64,000 nt of DNA from Cereibacter sphaeroides (GCA_003243455.1 QFQS01000002.1:62001-126000), one strand, 5' to 3'; shown: positions 50,238-58,913, counted from the stretch's first letter. The notes: generated by a model from the sequence alone, not told the origin. Made by a program: numbers and translations.

Positions 50238-50687
50238 TCACTTGAAATAGTTGGTCGTGCTCTGAATGAGAATTTTCGACGCCCCCTTCATTTTGTTTCG
50301 GGGAAGCTCTGAAGAGAAGTAAAAGGTTCGGATAAATATGCCCGTATCTTCCTTATTTCTGGACAAAACTAAGAAGTAAGCTCGTTTTGGATTGTCCATT
50401 TCGTGCAGAACAACCTCAATCTGCAGAACCGTGCCTCTCCGATTTGACTGATAGTAGTCTCCCTTTCGGATAACCATCGGGAGTTGTAGGCCTTTGGTTG
50501 CATCCATGCCATGCATTGGGTGGTGTCGAATCTTTTGTGCGTCTCTCACCGTTATGAATACGTTTTGAGCTACCCAGCCGAGTGTTCTCGAAACGGAGAA
50601 CGGAATTTTAGCGAGAAACATTGGTGAATTTGTTGCCTCTCCGTGCAGGAGACGAAAAAGGCGAAAGGTTTGATCCTCAGGCGTCAT
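50238..50687 (-). CDS. Hypothetical protein in AT-rich islet
   Basis: 149 residues, unrecognised. It is rich in Lys, Asn, Phe and Ile compared with neighbouring proteins, and uses AT-rich codons. There is no signal peptide or membrane helix. The middle (VFITVRDAQKIRHHPMHGMD) followed by beta-strand-like VLQIEVVLHEM, AYFLVLSRN and IFIRTFYFSS is reminiscent of small BECR/barnase-EndoU-type phage nucleases or toxins, but I cannot confirm it. The ATG at 50687 is used; a TTG two codons earlier is possible. No obvious antitoxin gene lies next to it. Confidence 0.6.
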   Translation of the reverse strand: MTPEDQTFRLFRLLHGEATNSPMFLAKIPFSVSRTLGWVAQNVFITVRDAQKIRHHPMHGMDATKGLQLPMVIRKGDYYQSNRRGTVLQIEVVLHEMDNPKRAYFLVLSRNKEDTGIFIRTFYFSSELPRNKMKGASKILIQSTTNYFK

Positions 50688-50739
50688 CGCCAAGTCATCA
50701 TCCGGCTGCGCTTACTGGTCAACCAAAGATGGCAGGATT

Positions 50740-51462
50740 CTAAACTTTAAAATTGCACAACCGCTCATAGCTCGCCAGCGCCGCCTCGGCCAATGCCTGA
50801 TACTCGGGCGGAAGCATCGGCAGCGGGCCCTCGGCGCTGTCGAAGCCGGTGGATCGGTGGACAGCGTTGTACCAATGCGGAGCCCAGGCGCCGTCGTAGG
50901 ATTTGGGGCCCGGGGGCCAGCTCAGCATCGCTTCGGTGAAGGGGATGCCCAGCGCGGTGCAAAGTTTTTCCAGCATTTTCCGTGGGTTGGCGCGGATGTC
51001 GGTGGCGTCGATCACGAGGGGCGCGCGTCCCGTGCTGTCGGCCACCTGATTGAACAGATCTTCCTGCTGGGTGAAGCCGAGGTCGGCGAGAACCGGCGCC
51101 TCTCGCTTTTGCGCATAGCTGGCGACAACGCGGGCGGGGTGGCGGATCAGGAAGACATTCGTCACCGACCGCATCCAGCCCCGGTCGATGCCGGGGATCA
51201 TGTGGTGGGTCATGTGTTTTTGGTAAAACAGGCTCTGTTCCTGCGGAATTGGCCCTGCGCAGGCGGCGGCGACGCGGGCGGGATCGGGGTCTCCGGCAGC
51301 GATGATCTCTGACGTCATCGGATGTTCGATACCGGTCATCTGAAGGTAGGCCGCATAGAAGGGCTCATCCCACACAGCGCAATCGCCCCGGGCGGCGAAG
51401 GAATACATCATCGCTGTCGACAGGTTCCGGGGGCCGGACCACATGGCGATATTCAAGCGCAA
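50740..51462 (-). CDS. Sulfotransferase-like P-loop protein
   Basis: 240 residues. The N-terminal loop IAMWSGPRNLSTAMMYSFAA resembles the PAPS 5'-phosphosulfate loop of sulfotransferases, and FLIRHPARVVASYAQKR matches the 3'-phosphate-binding segment (R-x-P-x-x-x-x-x-S-x). Real sulfotransferase activity is unproven for this bacterial group, and annotation is often generic. It lies 48 bp downstream of a class IV aminotransferase gene on the same strand and is probably cotranscribed with it. It also borders the AT-rich islet but has normal base composition itself. Confidence 0.82.
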   Translation of the reverse strand: MRLNIAMWSGPRNLSTAMMYSFAARGDCAVWDEPFYAAYLQMTGIEHPMTSEIIAAGDPDPARVAAACAGPIPQEQSLFYQKHMTHHMIPGIDRGWMRSVTNVFLIRHPARVVASYAQKREAPVLADLGFTQQEDLFNQVADSTGRAPLVIDATDIRANPRKMLEKLCTALGIPFTEAMLSWPPGPKSYDGAWAPHWYNAVHRSTGFDSAEGPLPMLPPEYQALAEAALASYERLCNFKV

Positions 51463-51510
51463 ACTCCCGTCTGGTTTCGGTATGGTTCTGGTATGGATTC
51501 CGTATGGGCG

Positions 51511-52410
51511 TCAGGCAGCGACCAGCGCCTTGTACAACCCGCGCAGGCGTTCCGTCATCGGACCCATCTGGCCGGTGCCGATCACGCGGCCGTCGATTTC
51601 CCCCACCGGCGATTGGGCACCGAAAGTGCCGGTCAGGAAAGCCTCATCGGCCGAATAGGTATCGACCAGCGAGAAGTTCCGCTCATAGACCGGGATACGG
51701 TTTTCACGGCAAAGGCGGATCACCTTGGCCCGCGTGATGCCGTTCATGCAGTAGTCGCCGGTACTGGTCCAGACCTCTCCCTTCCTGACGATGAAGAAGT
51801 TGCAGGCGTTGGTGGTGTTCACGAAACCATGCACGTCCAGCATCAGCGCCTCATCCGCGCCGGCCTTGTCGGCGGCGATGCAGGCCAGGATGCAGTTCAG
51901 CTTGGAATGCGAGTTGAGCTTCGGGTCCTGCGTCATCGGCAAGCCGCGCATATGTGGCACAGTCGCCAGCTTGATCGGACGCGGCAGTTTCGGCTTTGAA
52001 TGTTCCATGATGATCGCGACCGTCGGCCCCTGCTGTGCCAGCCTTGGGTGCTGAAAAGGCCGGGTCTTGATCCCGCGCGTGACCATCAGGCGGGCGTGGG
52101 CGTCAGTCTGCATCCCATTGGCCTTTTGCGTGTCGAGCAGCGCCTGGATGACCTGAGCGGGGGTCATGCCGATGTTCAGGTCTATGGCCTTTGCGGCTTC
52201 GAACAGGCGCTCGATATGTTCATCGACGAAGGCCCAGCGGCCGTCGTAGAGGCGTATCCCCTCCCACACGCCATCGCCCAGCATGAAGCCCGCGTCATAG
52301 ACGCTGACCAGCGCCTGTGCCTTTGGAACAATCCGGCCGTTGACGTAGATCAGGATCTGTTCGTTTCTGATGTCTTCCTCGGCCTGGTGGGCGGTCACAT
52401 GGTCGGTCAT
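51511..52410 (-). CDS. Class IV PLP-dependent aminotransferase (BCAT/D-amino-acid transaminase-like)
   Basis: 299 residues. Fold type IV marks are IYVNGRIVPKAQALVSVYD at the N terminus, GDGVWEGIRLYDG, LNSHSKLNCILA with the PLP Lys (about Lys170), and GITRAKVIRLC for the phosphate-binding turn. The segment where class IV enzymes have Glu to hold the pyridine nitrogen (G-x-V-x-E-x-x-x-x-N-x-F) reads GFVNTTNACNFF, so Thr replaces Glu. This makes a straightforward transaminase assignment doubtful. The ATG at 52408-52410 is used; an upstream frame reaching 52464 is less likely. Confidence 0.85.
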   Translation of the reverse strand: MTDHVTAHQAEEDIRNEQILIYVNGRIVPKAQALVSVYDAGFMLGDGVWEGIRLYDGRWAFVDEHIERLFEAAKAIDLNIGMTPAQVIQALLDTQKANGMQTDAHARLMVTRGIKTRPFQHPRLAQQGPTVAIIMEHSKPKLPRPIKLATVPHMRGLPMTQDPKLNSHSKLNCILACIAADKAGADEALMLDVHGFVNTTNACNFFIVRKGEVWTSTGDYCMNGITRAKVIRLCRENRIPVYERNFSLVDTYSADEAFLTGTFGAQSPVGEIDGRVIGTGQMGPMTERLRGLYKALVAA

Positions 52411-52561
52411 TGAAACTCTCCGTCTGTCGGCGGCGAGGCTAGACTGCGGCTCACGCGGGGCCAAGAGGCCAGATCACCCTTGCGTGACACACGCGCCGGT
52501 GAATGGACGCTTGTCCGTAGCGGCGCGCATCTTCTGGCCAATTCAGGAGGAGATTTTAGAG

Positions 52562-53197
52562 ATGCGGTATGGATTGATGCTGGCTTTGGCGGTTGCCGCG
52601 CTTGGGTTGGCGGGCGTGGTAAAGGCCGAAAGAAAGACCGCAGTGCTGGCCGGGGGCTGTTTCTGGTGTGTCGAGAGCGATTTCGAAAGCGTGCCGGGCG
52701 TGTCGAAAGTGGTTTCGGGTTTCAGCGGCGGCACGGTGAAAAACCCGACCTACAAGCAGGTGAGCGGTGGCGGAACGGGCCACTATGAGGTTGTGCAGAT
52801 CACCTATGACGATACGAAGGTCAGCTATGCGGAGCTATTGAGCCTGTTCTTCCGCTCGATCGACCCGACCGATGCGGGCGGCCAGTTCTGCGATCGGGGC
52901 GACACGTATCGGACAGCCATTTTCGTCTCTGACGAAGCGGAAAAGCAGTCGGCAGAGACCGCAAAGACCGAGGCGGGCAAAAAGCTGGGGGCAACGATTG
53001 CCACGAAGATTCTGCCTGCGGCGCCCTTCTATCGGGCGGAGGAGTATCATCAGGACTATTATCGCAGCGGGGATATTATCCTGACCCGGTTCGGGCCGCG
53101 CACCAAGGCGTCAGCCTATAAGCTGTATCGCGAGGCTTGCGGGCGCGATCAGCGGGTGGGGCAGCTTTGGGGATCAGCGGCGGCGTTTGTGCACTAG
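52562..53197 (+). CDS. msrA: Peptide-methionine (S)-S-oxide reductase, exported form
   Basis: 211 residues. MsrA repairs methionine-S-sulfoxide. The active-site motif GGCFWC is at residues 31-36 (catalytic Cys33), followed by GFSGGTVKNPTYKQVSGGGTGHYEVVQI, described as the region 58-85, and FCDRGDTYRTAIF. Residues 1-22 (MRYGLMLALAVAALGLAGVVKA) form a signal peptide, implying a periplasmic enzyme, unlike most cytoplasmic MsrA. The start at 52562 has AGGAGG about ten bases upstream; a longer frame to 52370 would bury the signal peptide. No msrB was seen adjacent. Confidence 0.93.
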   Translation: MRYGLMLALAVAALGLAGVVKAERKTAVLAGGCFWCVESDFESVPGVSKVVSGFSGGTVKNPTYKQVSGGGTGHYEVVQITYDDTKVSYAELLSLFFRSIDPTDAGGQFCDRGDTYRTAIFVSDEAEKQSAETAKTEAGKKLGATIATKILPAAPFYRAEEYHQDYYRSGDIILTRFGPRTKASAYKLYREACGRDQRVGQLWGSAAAFVH

Positions 53198-53220
53198 GAC
53201 CGGGTGACGGGCGGGAAAAG

Positions 53221-53237
53221 AAACGCGATCCGCGTTT
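53221..53237. terminator. Hairpin between convergent msrA and ribokinase gene
   Basis: AAACGCG / CGCGTTT with ATC loop, framed by GGCGGG and CCCCGCC, so it can extend. It lies 23 bp after msrA; plausible as a bidirectional terminator. Confidence 0.5.
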
Positions 53238-53352
53238 CCCCGCCTGCAGCGCGACGTTGCCTTGAGACCCTTTGTGCAAAGAGACGGCAGAGGCCAGCGC
53301 CCGGTGCAACTCACTCTTCATCTCATGGCGAAGGCGATGGCCTTCGCCAATG

Positions 53353-54222
53353 TCACGTGGGATTCCGGGCCAGGAAAGCGTCAACCTCGTCCACACTGGG
53401 CATAGCTTGCGCCGCGCCGGGGCGCGTCACCTGAATCGCGGCAGCGGCTGAGGCGCGGCGCATCGCCGCGGCGGGCTCCAGCCCCGCATCGAGTGCGGCG
53501 GCGAGGGTTCCGGTAAAGCAGTCGCCTGCTCCGGTGGTATCGACCGGGGTGACGCGGAAGGCGGGAACGCGGATGGTCTGTCGTCCCGGCGACAGCCATT
53601 CGGCGCCATCGCCGCCGCGTGTCACGATCATGTCGATCTCGGGCATCTGGCCGAAGGCGGCGCGCAGTTCTGCCGCCTCGCCCTCATTCATTACCAGCAT
53701 CGAGACATGCGGCAGGACCGCCTTGACCGAGGATACGAGGAATGGCGCGGCGGAATAGATCACGCGCAGGCCCATCTCCTTGCCGATACGGGCGGCGTCA
53801 GCCTGGGCCGAAGTTTCGTTCTGCAAGAGAAGCGTATCGCCGGGATGGGCGAATGCCAGCGCCTCACCCACCGTTTCGGCGGTGAAGCTGTGGTTGGCAC
53901 CCGAGAAGATGACGATAGCGTTCTCGGCAGCCGGATCGACGTTGATGATGGCGTGGCCGCTTGGCATCTCGGCAATCGCAACATGGGCGATATCGACGCC
54001 GTAATCGTCCAGCATGTCGCGCGCCCAGCGCCCCTCGGGGCCAACCGCACCAATATGCACCGCGCGGGCACCTGCGCGGGCGGCGGCAACAGACTGGTTC
54101 GCGCCCTTGCCGCCCAGACCCATGCTGTATTCATGCGCGGCCAGCGTCTCGCCCGCCCTGGGCAGGTGCGGGACGCGGTAGACATGGTCGATGTTGATCG
54201 AGCCGAATGTCCAGACTGCCAT
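53353..54222 (-). CDS. rbsK: Ribokinase (PfkB family)
   Basis: 289 residues. MAVWTFGSINIDHVYRVPHL and GLGGKGANQSVAAARAG (PfkB signature 1; G-G-K-G-A-N is typical of ribokinase), then VDTTGAGDCFTGTLAAALDAG (signature 2 with the catalytic Asp). It phosphorylates ribose to ribose-5-phosphate in the cytoplasm. No ribose transporter genes lie nearby. It is divergent from mutS by 124 bp. Another PfkB sugar kinase specificity is possible but the G-G-K-G-A-N-Q motif favours ribose. Confidence 0.88.
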   Translation of the reverse strand: MAVWTFGSINIDHVYRVPHLPRAGETLAAHEYSMGLGGKGANQSVAAARAGARAVHIGAVGPEGRWARDMLDDYGVDIAHVAIAEMPSGHAIINVDPAAENAIVIFSGANHSFTAETVGEALAFAHPGDTLLLQNETSAQADAARIGKEMGLRVIYSAAPFLVSSVKAVLPHVSMLVMNEGEAAELRAAFGQMPEIDMIVTRGGDGAEWLSPGRQTIRVPAFRVTPVDTTGAGDCFTGTLAAALDAGLEPAAAMRRASAAAAIQVTRPGAAQAMPSVDEVDAFLARNPT

Positions 54223-54346
54223 TCACTTCCTCCGACGACTTCTGGCTGTCTTGATAGCGCCCCCCGCAAGGCAGCGCCAAGGGAATTGGCGCTTTCCGGC
54301 GGCGGGGCGGTTTTGTAGGGTCGGGCCCTAGCCCCGGGGGACGTGC

Positions 54347-56980
54347 GTGGCCGACGACAATGTGACGCCGATGATGGCGCAGTATCTGGAGATCAAGGCG
54401 GCCAATCCGGGCGCCCTGCTGTTCTACCGGATGGGCGATTTCTATGAGATGTTCTTTGACGACGCGGTGGCGGCGGCCGAGGCGCTGGACATAACGCTGA
54501 CCAGGCGGGGCAAGCACCTGGGGCAGGACATCGCCATGTGCGGCGTGCCGGTGCATGCGGCCGAGGGGTATCTGCTGACGCTGATCCGCAAGGGGTTCCG
54601 GGTGGCGATCGCCGAGCAGCTGGAGGACCCGGCCGAGGCGAAGAAGCGCGGCTACAAGGCGGTGGTCCGGCGCGACGTGGTGCGGATGGTGACGCCGGGG
54701 ACGCTGACCGAGGAAAGCCTGCTGGAGGCGCGGCGGCACAATTTTTTGGCGGCTTTTGCCGAGGTGCGGGACGAGGCGGCACTGGCCTGGGCCGATATCT
54801 CGACCGGCGAGGTGCGGGTGATGGGCTGCCCGCTGGCACGGCTGGGGCCGGAACTGGCGCGGCTGGCCCCGCGCGAATTGCTGGTCAGCGAGGCGCGAGA
54901 GGATGAAACAGGGTCTATCGCTGCGGAAAACGGGGTGGCGGTGACGCCACTGGCGCGGAGCGCGTTCGACAGTGTTTCTGCCGAACGGCGTCTGTCTGAG
55001 CTGTATGGCGTGGGCACTTTGGATGCTTTCGGCAGCTTTGGCCGGGCCGAGGTTTCGGCGCTGGGGGCGATTGCGGAATACCTGGAACTGACCCAGCGCG
55101 GGCGTCTGCCGCTGCTGCGCCCGCCGGTACGAGAGGTGCAGGGCGGCGCGATGCAGATCGACGCGGCGACGCGGCGGAACCTGGAGCTGACGCAGGCGCT
55201 GTCGGGCGGACGCGAGGGATCGCTGCTGGCGGCGGTGGACCGGACCGTGACCGCCGGCGGCGCGCGACTGCTGGAGCGGCGGATCGGCGCGCCCTCGCGG
55301 GATCTTGGGGTGATTCATGAACGGCTGGCGGCGGTGCGCTGGCTGGTCGGGGATGCACGGCTGCGGGGCGAGTTGCGCGAGTTGCTGCGGCGGGTGCCGG
55401 ACATGGACCGGGCGCTGTCCCGGCTGGCGCTGGACCGGGGCGGGCCGCGCGATCTGGTCGCGATCCGCACCGGATTGGCGGAAGCTGAGGCGCTGGCGGC
55501 GCGGATCGGCGACGCGCCGAGCCTGTTGGCGGAAGCGGTGAAGGGGCTGCGCGGACATGAGCGGCTGGTGAACATGCTGCGCGCGGCCCTGGTGGACGAG
55601 CCACCACTGCTGGCGCGCGACGGCGGGTTCATCGCGCCGGGGCATGACCGGGAACTGGACGAGACACGCGCGCTGCGGGACGAAGGGCGGGGCGTGATTG
55701 CGGCGATGCAGGCGGAATATGCCGGGCTGACCGGCATTCCCGGCCTGAAGATCAAGCACAACAACGTGCTGGGCTATTTCATCGAGACGACCGATACCCA
55801 TGCGGGGCGGATGCTGTCGCCGCCGTTGTCAGAGCGGTTCATCCACCGCCAGACCACAGCCAATCAGGTGCGTTTCACGACGGTGGAACTGTCATCGCTG
55901 GAAACGCGCATCCTGAATGCGGCGGGCCATGCATTGGGAATTGAAAAACGGCTCTATGATGACTTGAAAGGTGCCGTTCTGGATAACGCGGGGCCGATTG
56001 GCCTTGCCGCGCGAGGTCTGGCCGAGATCGACCTTGCCGCTGGTTTCGCGGACCTTGCAGCGGGCGAGGAGTGGAGCCAGCCCGAAGTGGACGACAGCCG
56101 GGCCTTCATTGTCGAAGGCGGTCGCCATCCCGTGGTGGAGCGCGCCTTGCGGCGGCAGGGCGGCGCACCCTTTGTCGCCAACGACTGCGACCTGACGGAA
56201 GGCGATACGCCTGCGATCTGGCTTTTGACCGGGCCGAATATGGCCGGTAAATCCACCTTTCTGCGCCAGAATGCGCTGATCGCATTGTTGGCTCAGACCG
56301 GCAGTTTTGTGCCCGCCCGCCGCGCGCATGTCGGACTGGTCAGCCAGCTGTTCAGCCGTGTCGGCGCGGCGGACGATCTGGCGCGGGGGCGATCCACCTT
56401 CATGGTCGAGATGGTGGAGACCGCGGCGATCCTGAATCAGGCCGACGACCGGGCGGTGGTCATTCTGGACGAGATCGGACGCGGCACGGCGACCTACGAC
56501 GGTTTGTCGATTGCCTGGGCGACGTTGGAGCATCTGCACGAGATCAACCGCTGCCGCGCCCTGTTCGCCACGCATTATCATGAGATGACGGCGCTGGCGG
56601 CGCGGTTGCCGGGGCTGGAAAACGCGACCGTCGCGGTGAAGGAGTGGGAAGGCGAGGTGATCTTCCTGCACGAAGTGCGCAAGGGCGCGGCTGACCGATC
56701 CTATGGGGTGCAGGTGGCGCGTTTGGCAGGGCTACCACCCTCGGTGATCGAACGCGCGAAAACGGTGCTGGAGGCTCTGGAATCCGGTGAGCGGCAGGGC
56801 GGCGCAAGGCCCGGCGCGCTGATCGACGATCTGCCGCTGTTCCGGGTGGCTCCGACGCATCCGGCGGCTGTTGTGAAACAGGTGTCACAGGCGGAGGAGG
56901 CGTTGCGAGGTGTGCTGCCGGACGAACTCACCCCGATAGAGGCGTTGAGGCTGGTTTATGAGCTGCGGAAGCTGGTTTGA
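54347..56980 (+). CDS. mutS: DNA mismatch repair protein MutS
   Basis: 877 residues. MutS recognises mismatches and starts repair with MutL. The mismatch-wedge motif FYEMF with Phe32 and Glu34 is in RMGDFYEMFFDDA. The ATPase has Walker A TGPNMAGKST (about residue 630), Walker B VILDEIGRGT and the LFATHYHEMT switch. The start is GTG at 54347, giving the usual N-terminal VTPMMAQYLEIKAANP. The gene is more GC-rich than its neighbours, but the protein is standard. Confidence 0.97.
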   Translation: MADDNVTPMMAQYLEIKAANPGALLFYRMGDFYEMFFDDAVAAAEALDITLTRRGKHLGQDIAMCGVPVHAAEGYLLTLIRKGFRVAIAEQLEDPAEAKKRGYKAVVRRDVVRMVTPGTLTEESLLEARRHNFLAAFAEVRDEAALAWADISTGEVRVMGCPLARLGPELARLAPRELLVSEAREDETGSIAAENGVAVTPLARSAFDSVSAERRLSELYGVGTLDAFGSFGRAEVSALGAIAEYLELTQRGRLPLLRPPVREVQGGAMQIDAATRRNLELTQALSGGREGSLLAAVDRTVTAGGARLLERRIGAPSRDLGVIHERLAAVRWLVGDARLRGELRELLRRVPDMDRALSRLALDRGGPRDLVAIRTGLAEAEALAARIGDAPSLLAEAVKGLRGHERLVNMLRAALVDEPPLLARDGGFIAPGHDRELDETRALRDEGRGVIAAMQAEYAGLTGIPGLKIKHNNVLGYFIETTDTHAGRMLSPPLSERFIHRQTTANQVRFTTVELSSLETRILNAAGHALGIEKRLYDDLKGAVLDNAGPIGLAARGLAEIDLAAGFADLAAGEEWSQPEVDDSRAFIVEGGRHPVVERALRRQGGAPFVANDCDLTEGDTPAIWLLTGPNMAGKSTFLRQNALIALLAQTGSFVPARRAHVGLVSQLFSRVGAADDLARGRSTFMVEMVETAAILNQADDRAVVILDEIGRGTATYDGLSIAWATLEHLHEINRCRALFATHYHEMTALAARLPGLENATVAVKEWEGEVIFLHEVRKGAADRSYGVQVARLAGLPPSVIERAKTVLEALESGERQGGARPGALIDDLPLFRVAPTHPAAVVKQVSQAEEALRGVLPDELTPIEALRLVYELRKLV

Positions 56981-56988
56981 AGGTTTGC

Positions 56989-57008
56989 GGTGCGTGCGAG
57001 CACGCACC
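56989..57008. terminator. Hairpin between convergent mutS and the small lipoprotein gene
   Basis: GGTGCGTG / CACGCACC with a 4-base loop (CGAG), just after mutS. No T-run, so a weak terminator or transcript-end stabiliser. Confidence 0.42.
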
Positions 57009-57018
57009 CTACAGGGCG

Positions 57019-57186
57019 TTATTTGGTGATGGCGCCGGCGGTGCCACCGACGACCGCGCCTACAGGGCCGGCAACCACTGCTCCGGCAACGCCGCCGGTT
57101 GCGGCCCGTTCGCCCACCGTATCGCCGCAGGCGGCAAGCACGACAAGGCCTGAAAGCGCCCAGATGGCCACGATCGAACGATACAT
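57019..57186 (-). CDS. Small glycine-zipper lipoprotein
   Basis: 55 residues. MYRSIVAIWALSGLVVLAACGDT has a lipoprotein signal peptide with lipobox LAAC (Cys at residue 19). The rest is a Gly/Ala zipper (GGVAGAVVAGPVGAVVGGTAGA) as in small outer-membrane or stress lipoproteins of alphaproteobacteria. AAGGATG stands before the ATG at 57186, which is preferred over a frame to 57240. Function unknown; a membrane-integrity role is only suggested by the family type. Confidence 0.82.
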   Translation of the reverse strand: MYRSIVAIWALSGLVVLAACGDTVGERAATGGVAGAVVAGPVGAVVGGTAGAITK

Positions 57187-57283
57187 CGTCTCATCCTTTG
57201 ACAGGGCCCGCCTTTGAGCGGGGCTGTCAAGGTAACGCACGACATGGCCAAATGGTTCAGTGAGCCTTCGCGGGACTGGCCCG

Positions 57284-57838
57284 TCAGGACGCGGGCATCG
57301 AAGAGACGCCCACCTGTGCCGGGCGAAGCAGCCGGTCGTGCAGCAGGAATCCCTCGGTCATCACCTGGATGATCTGGCCCGCTTTGGTGCCGGGCAGCGG
57401 CGCCTCGAACATGGCCTGATGCTGCTGCGGATCGAACACATCGCCGATGGCGGGGCTGATCGGGGTGACGCCGTGTTTGGTCAGGACATTCGTCAGCTCG
57501 CGCAGGGTCAGTTCGACCCCCTCGATCAGCGCGGAGGATTCCGGGCCGGCCTTATCCGTCGCGGCATCGAGGGCGCGCTTGAGATTGTCGTAGACCGGCA
57601 GAAGGTCGCGCGCCAGGCGGGTGCCACCGTATTGCTCGGCCTCGCGCCGGTCGCGCTCGCCACGTTTGCGCGAGTTTTCGGCATCGGCCAGCGTCCGCAT
57701 GAAGCGGTCCTTCAGCTCGTCACGTTCGGCGCGAAGCTGTTCAAGCTCGTTCAGTTCGGCAAGGTGGGCGTCGGCGATGTCTTCCGCCATTTCCTCGAGC
57801 GAACCTGTATCCTGCGCCATCTTGGCTTCTTTCGTCAT
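57284..57838 (-). CDS. grpE: Nucleotide exchange factor GrpE
   Basis: 184 residues. GrpE releases ADP from DnaK. A long N-terminal coiled coil (LEEMAEDIADAHLAELNEL to about residue 75, with RFMRTLADAENSRKRGERDR) is followed by the beta domain with the family motif GVTPISPAIGDVFDPQQHQA and GFLLHDRLLRPAQVGVS. The ATG at 57838 has AAGGG upstream; another Met at residue 7 is possible. It is 4 bp after hrcA and therefore in one transcript with the heat-shock repressor. Confidence 0.95.
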   Translation of the reverse strand: MTKEAKMAQDTGSLEEMAEDIADAHLAELNELEQLRAERDELKDRFMRTLADAENSRKRGERDRREAEQYGGTRLARDLLPVYDNLKRALDAATDKAGPESSALIEGVELTLRELTNVLTKHGVTPISPAIGDVFDPQQHQAMFEAPLPGTKAGQIIQVMTEGFLLHDRLLRPAQVGVSSMPAS

Positions 57839-57842
57839 TCTT

Positions 57843-58913
57843 CTACCCTTTGCCGCGATCGGATATGAGCTTTCCGACCAGCTGTGCCGTGTAGTCCACG
57901 ATCGGGACAATTCTTCCGTAGTTCAGGCGGGTCGGACCAATGACCCCCACCGCGCCGATGATCTTACGGTCAGCGTTCATATAGGGAGAGACTACGAGAG
58001 AGGAACCCGAAAGTGAAAAAAGCTTGTTCTCGGAGCCTATAAAAATGCGCACACCCTCGCCTTGTTCGGCAAGGTCGAGGAATTCGGCGATGTCACGCTT
58101 GCGTTCAAGGTCATCGAAGAGGGTGCGGATGCGGTCGATGTCCTGCGCCTCGGCATCGCTTTCGATCAGGTTCGAGGTGCCGCGGACGATCAGTCGCTCA
58201 TAGGGCTCGCCCGCATTCTCCCAAAGGGCGAGGCCGCTTTCGACCAGTTCACGGGCAAGCGAATCGATTTCCTGACGGCGGTGTGCGATTTCCTGGCCCA
58301 TTGAAGTGCGCAACTCGCTGAGCGTCCTGCCCTCGGCCAGGGCGTTGATGAAGTTCGCGGCCTCTCGCATTGAGGAGGGAGTCTGGCCCGGCGGTGGGGT
58401 AAAGAGGCGATTTTCGACGGTGCCGTCGGCGAAAACGAGGACGACCAGCGCGCGGTCGGCGCCTAGGCTTACGAACTCCACATGGCGGATGGGCGCCTCT
58501 CGCTTCGGGGTCAGGACGAGGCTGGCGCCGTGGGTGATACCGGAAAGCGTGGCTCCGATGCGATCCAGCAGACTGGTCACGTCACGCTCATTGGTCGCAG
58601 AGCTGGCATCAATCCTTTCACGGTCTTCGGCATTCACAGAGCCTATTTCAAGCAATCCATCGACGAACATGCGCAGGCCCATCTGGGTGGGAACGCGACC
58701 GGCCGAGACGTGCGGGCTGTCGAGCAGGCCGAGGTATTCGAGATCCTGCATGACGTTGCGGATCGTCGCCGCGCTGACCTTTTCCTGCATGCTGCGGGTC
58801 AGGGTACGCGATCCGACGGGGTCGCCGGAGGCAAGGTAGCCTTCGACGACGCGGCGAAAGACCTCGCGCGAGCGGTCGCTCATCTCTGCAAGAAGTTTGG
58901 GGCTGTCTGTCAT
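57843..58913 (-). CDS. hrcA: Heat-inducible transcription repressor HrcA
   Basis: 356 residues. HrcA represses groESL and other genes through the CIRCE element. The N-terminal winged helix includes REVFRRVVEGYLASGDPVGSR and SAATIRNVMQDLEYLGLLDSPHVSAGRVPT (region about 45-75). The C-terminal GAF-like part contains GASLVLTPKREAPIRHVEFV and VVSPYMNADRKIIGAVGVIGPTRLNYGRIVPIVDY (region about 305-340). Start at 58913 (MTDSPKLLAEM) by family length; the frame to 59099 would overlap rph. It is divergent from rph; I found no CIRCE palindrome in the 117-bp gap. Confidence 0.95.
   Translation of the reverse strand: MTDSPKLLAEMSDRSREVFRRVVEGYLASGDPVGSRTLTRSMQEKVSAATIRNVMQDLEYLGLLDSPHVSAGRVPTQMGLRMFVDGLLEIGSVNAEDRERIDASSATNERDVTSLLDRIGATLSGITHGASLVLTPKREAPIRHVEFVSLGADRALVVLVFADGTVENRLFTPPPGQTPSSMREAANFINALAEGRTLSELRTSMGQEIAHRRQEIDSLARELVESGLALWENAGEPYERLIVRGTSNLIESDAEAQDIDRIRTLFDDLERKRDIAEFLDLAEQGEGVRIFIGSENKLFSLSGSSLVVSPYMNADRKIIGAVGVIGPTRLNYGRIVPIVDYTAQLVGKLISDRGKG

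Noticed and set aside
50040..50312. 90-residue plus-strand frame in the AT-rich stretch
   Set aside because: No clear RBS, no motif, and it runs 75 bp into the 3' end of the opposite gene. Kept only as a remote possibility.
49924..50740. Integrated element or IS remnant
   Set aside because: The region is AT-rich, but I found no transposase or integrase fragment, no terminal inverted repeats and no tRNA-associated att-like duplication.
54131..55801. 556-residue open frame antisense to mutS
   Set aside because: Extremely Arg/Gln/Pro rich, no domains, and opposite a standard MutS; a GC-composition artefact.
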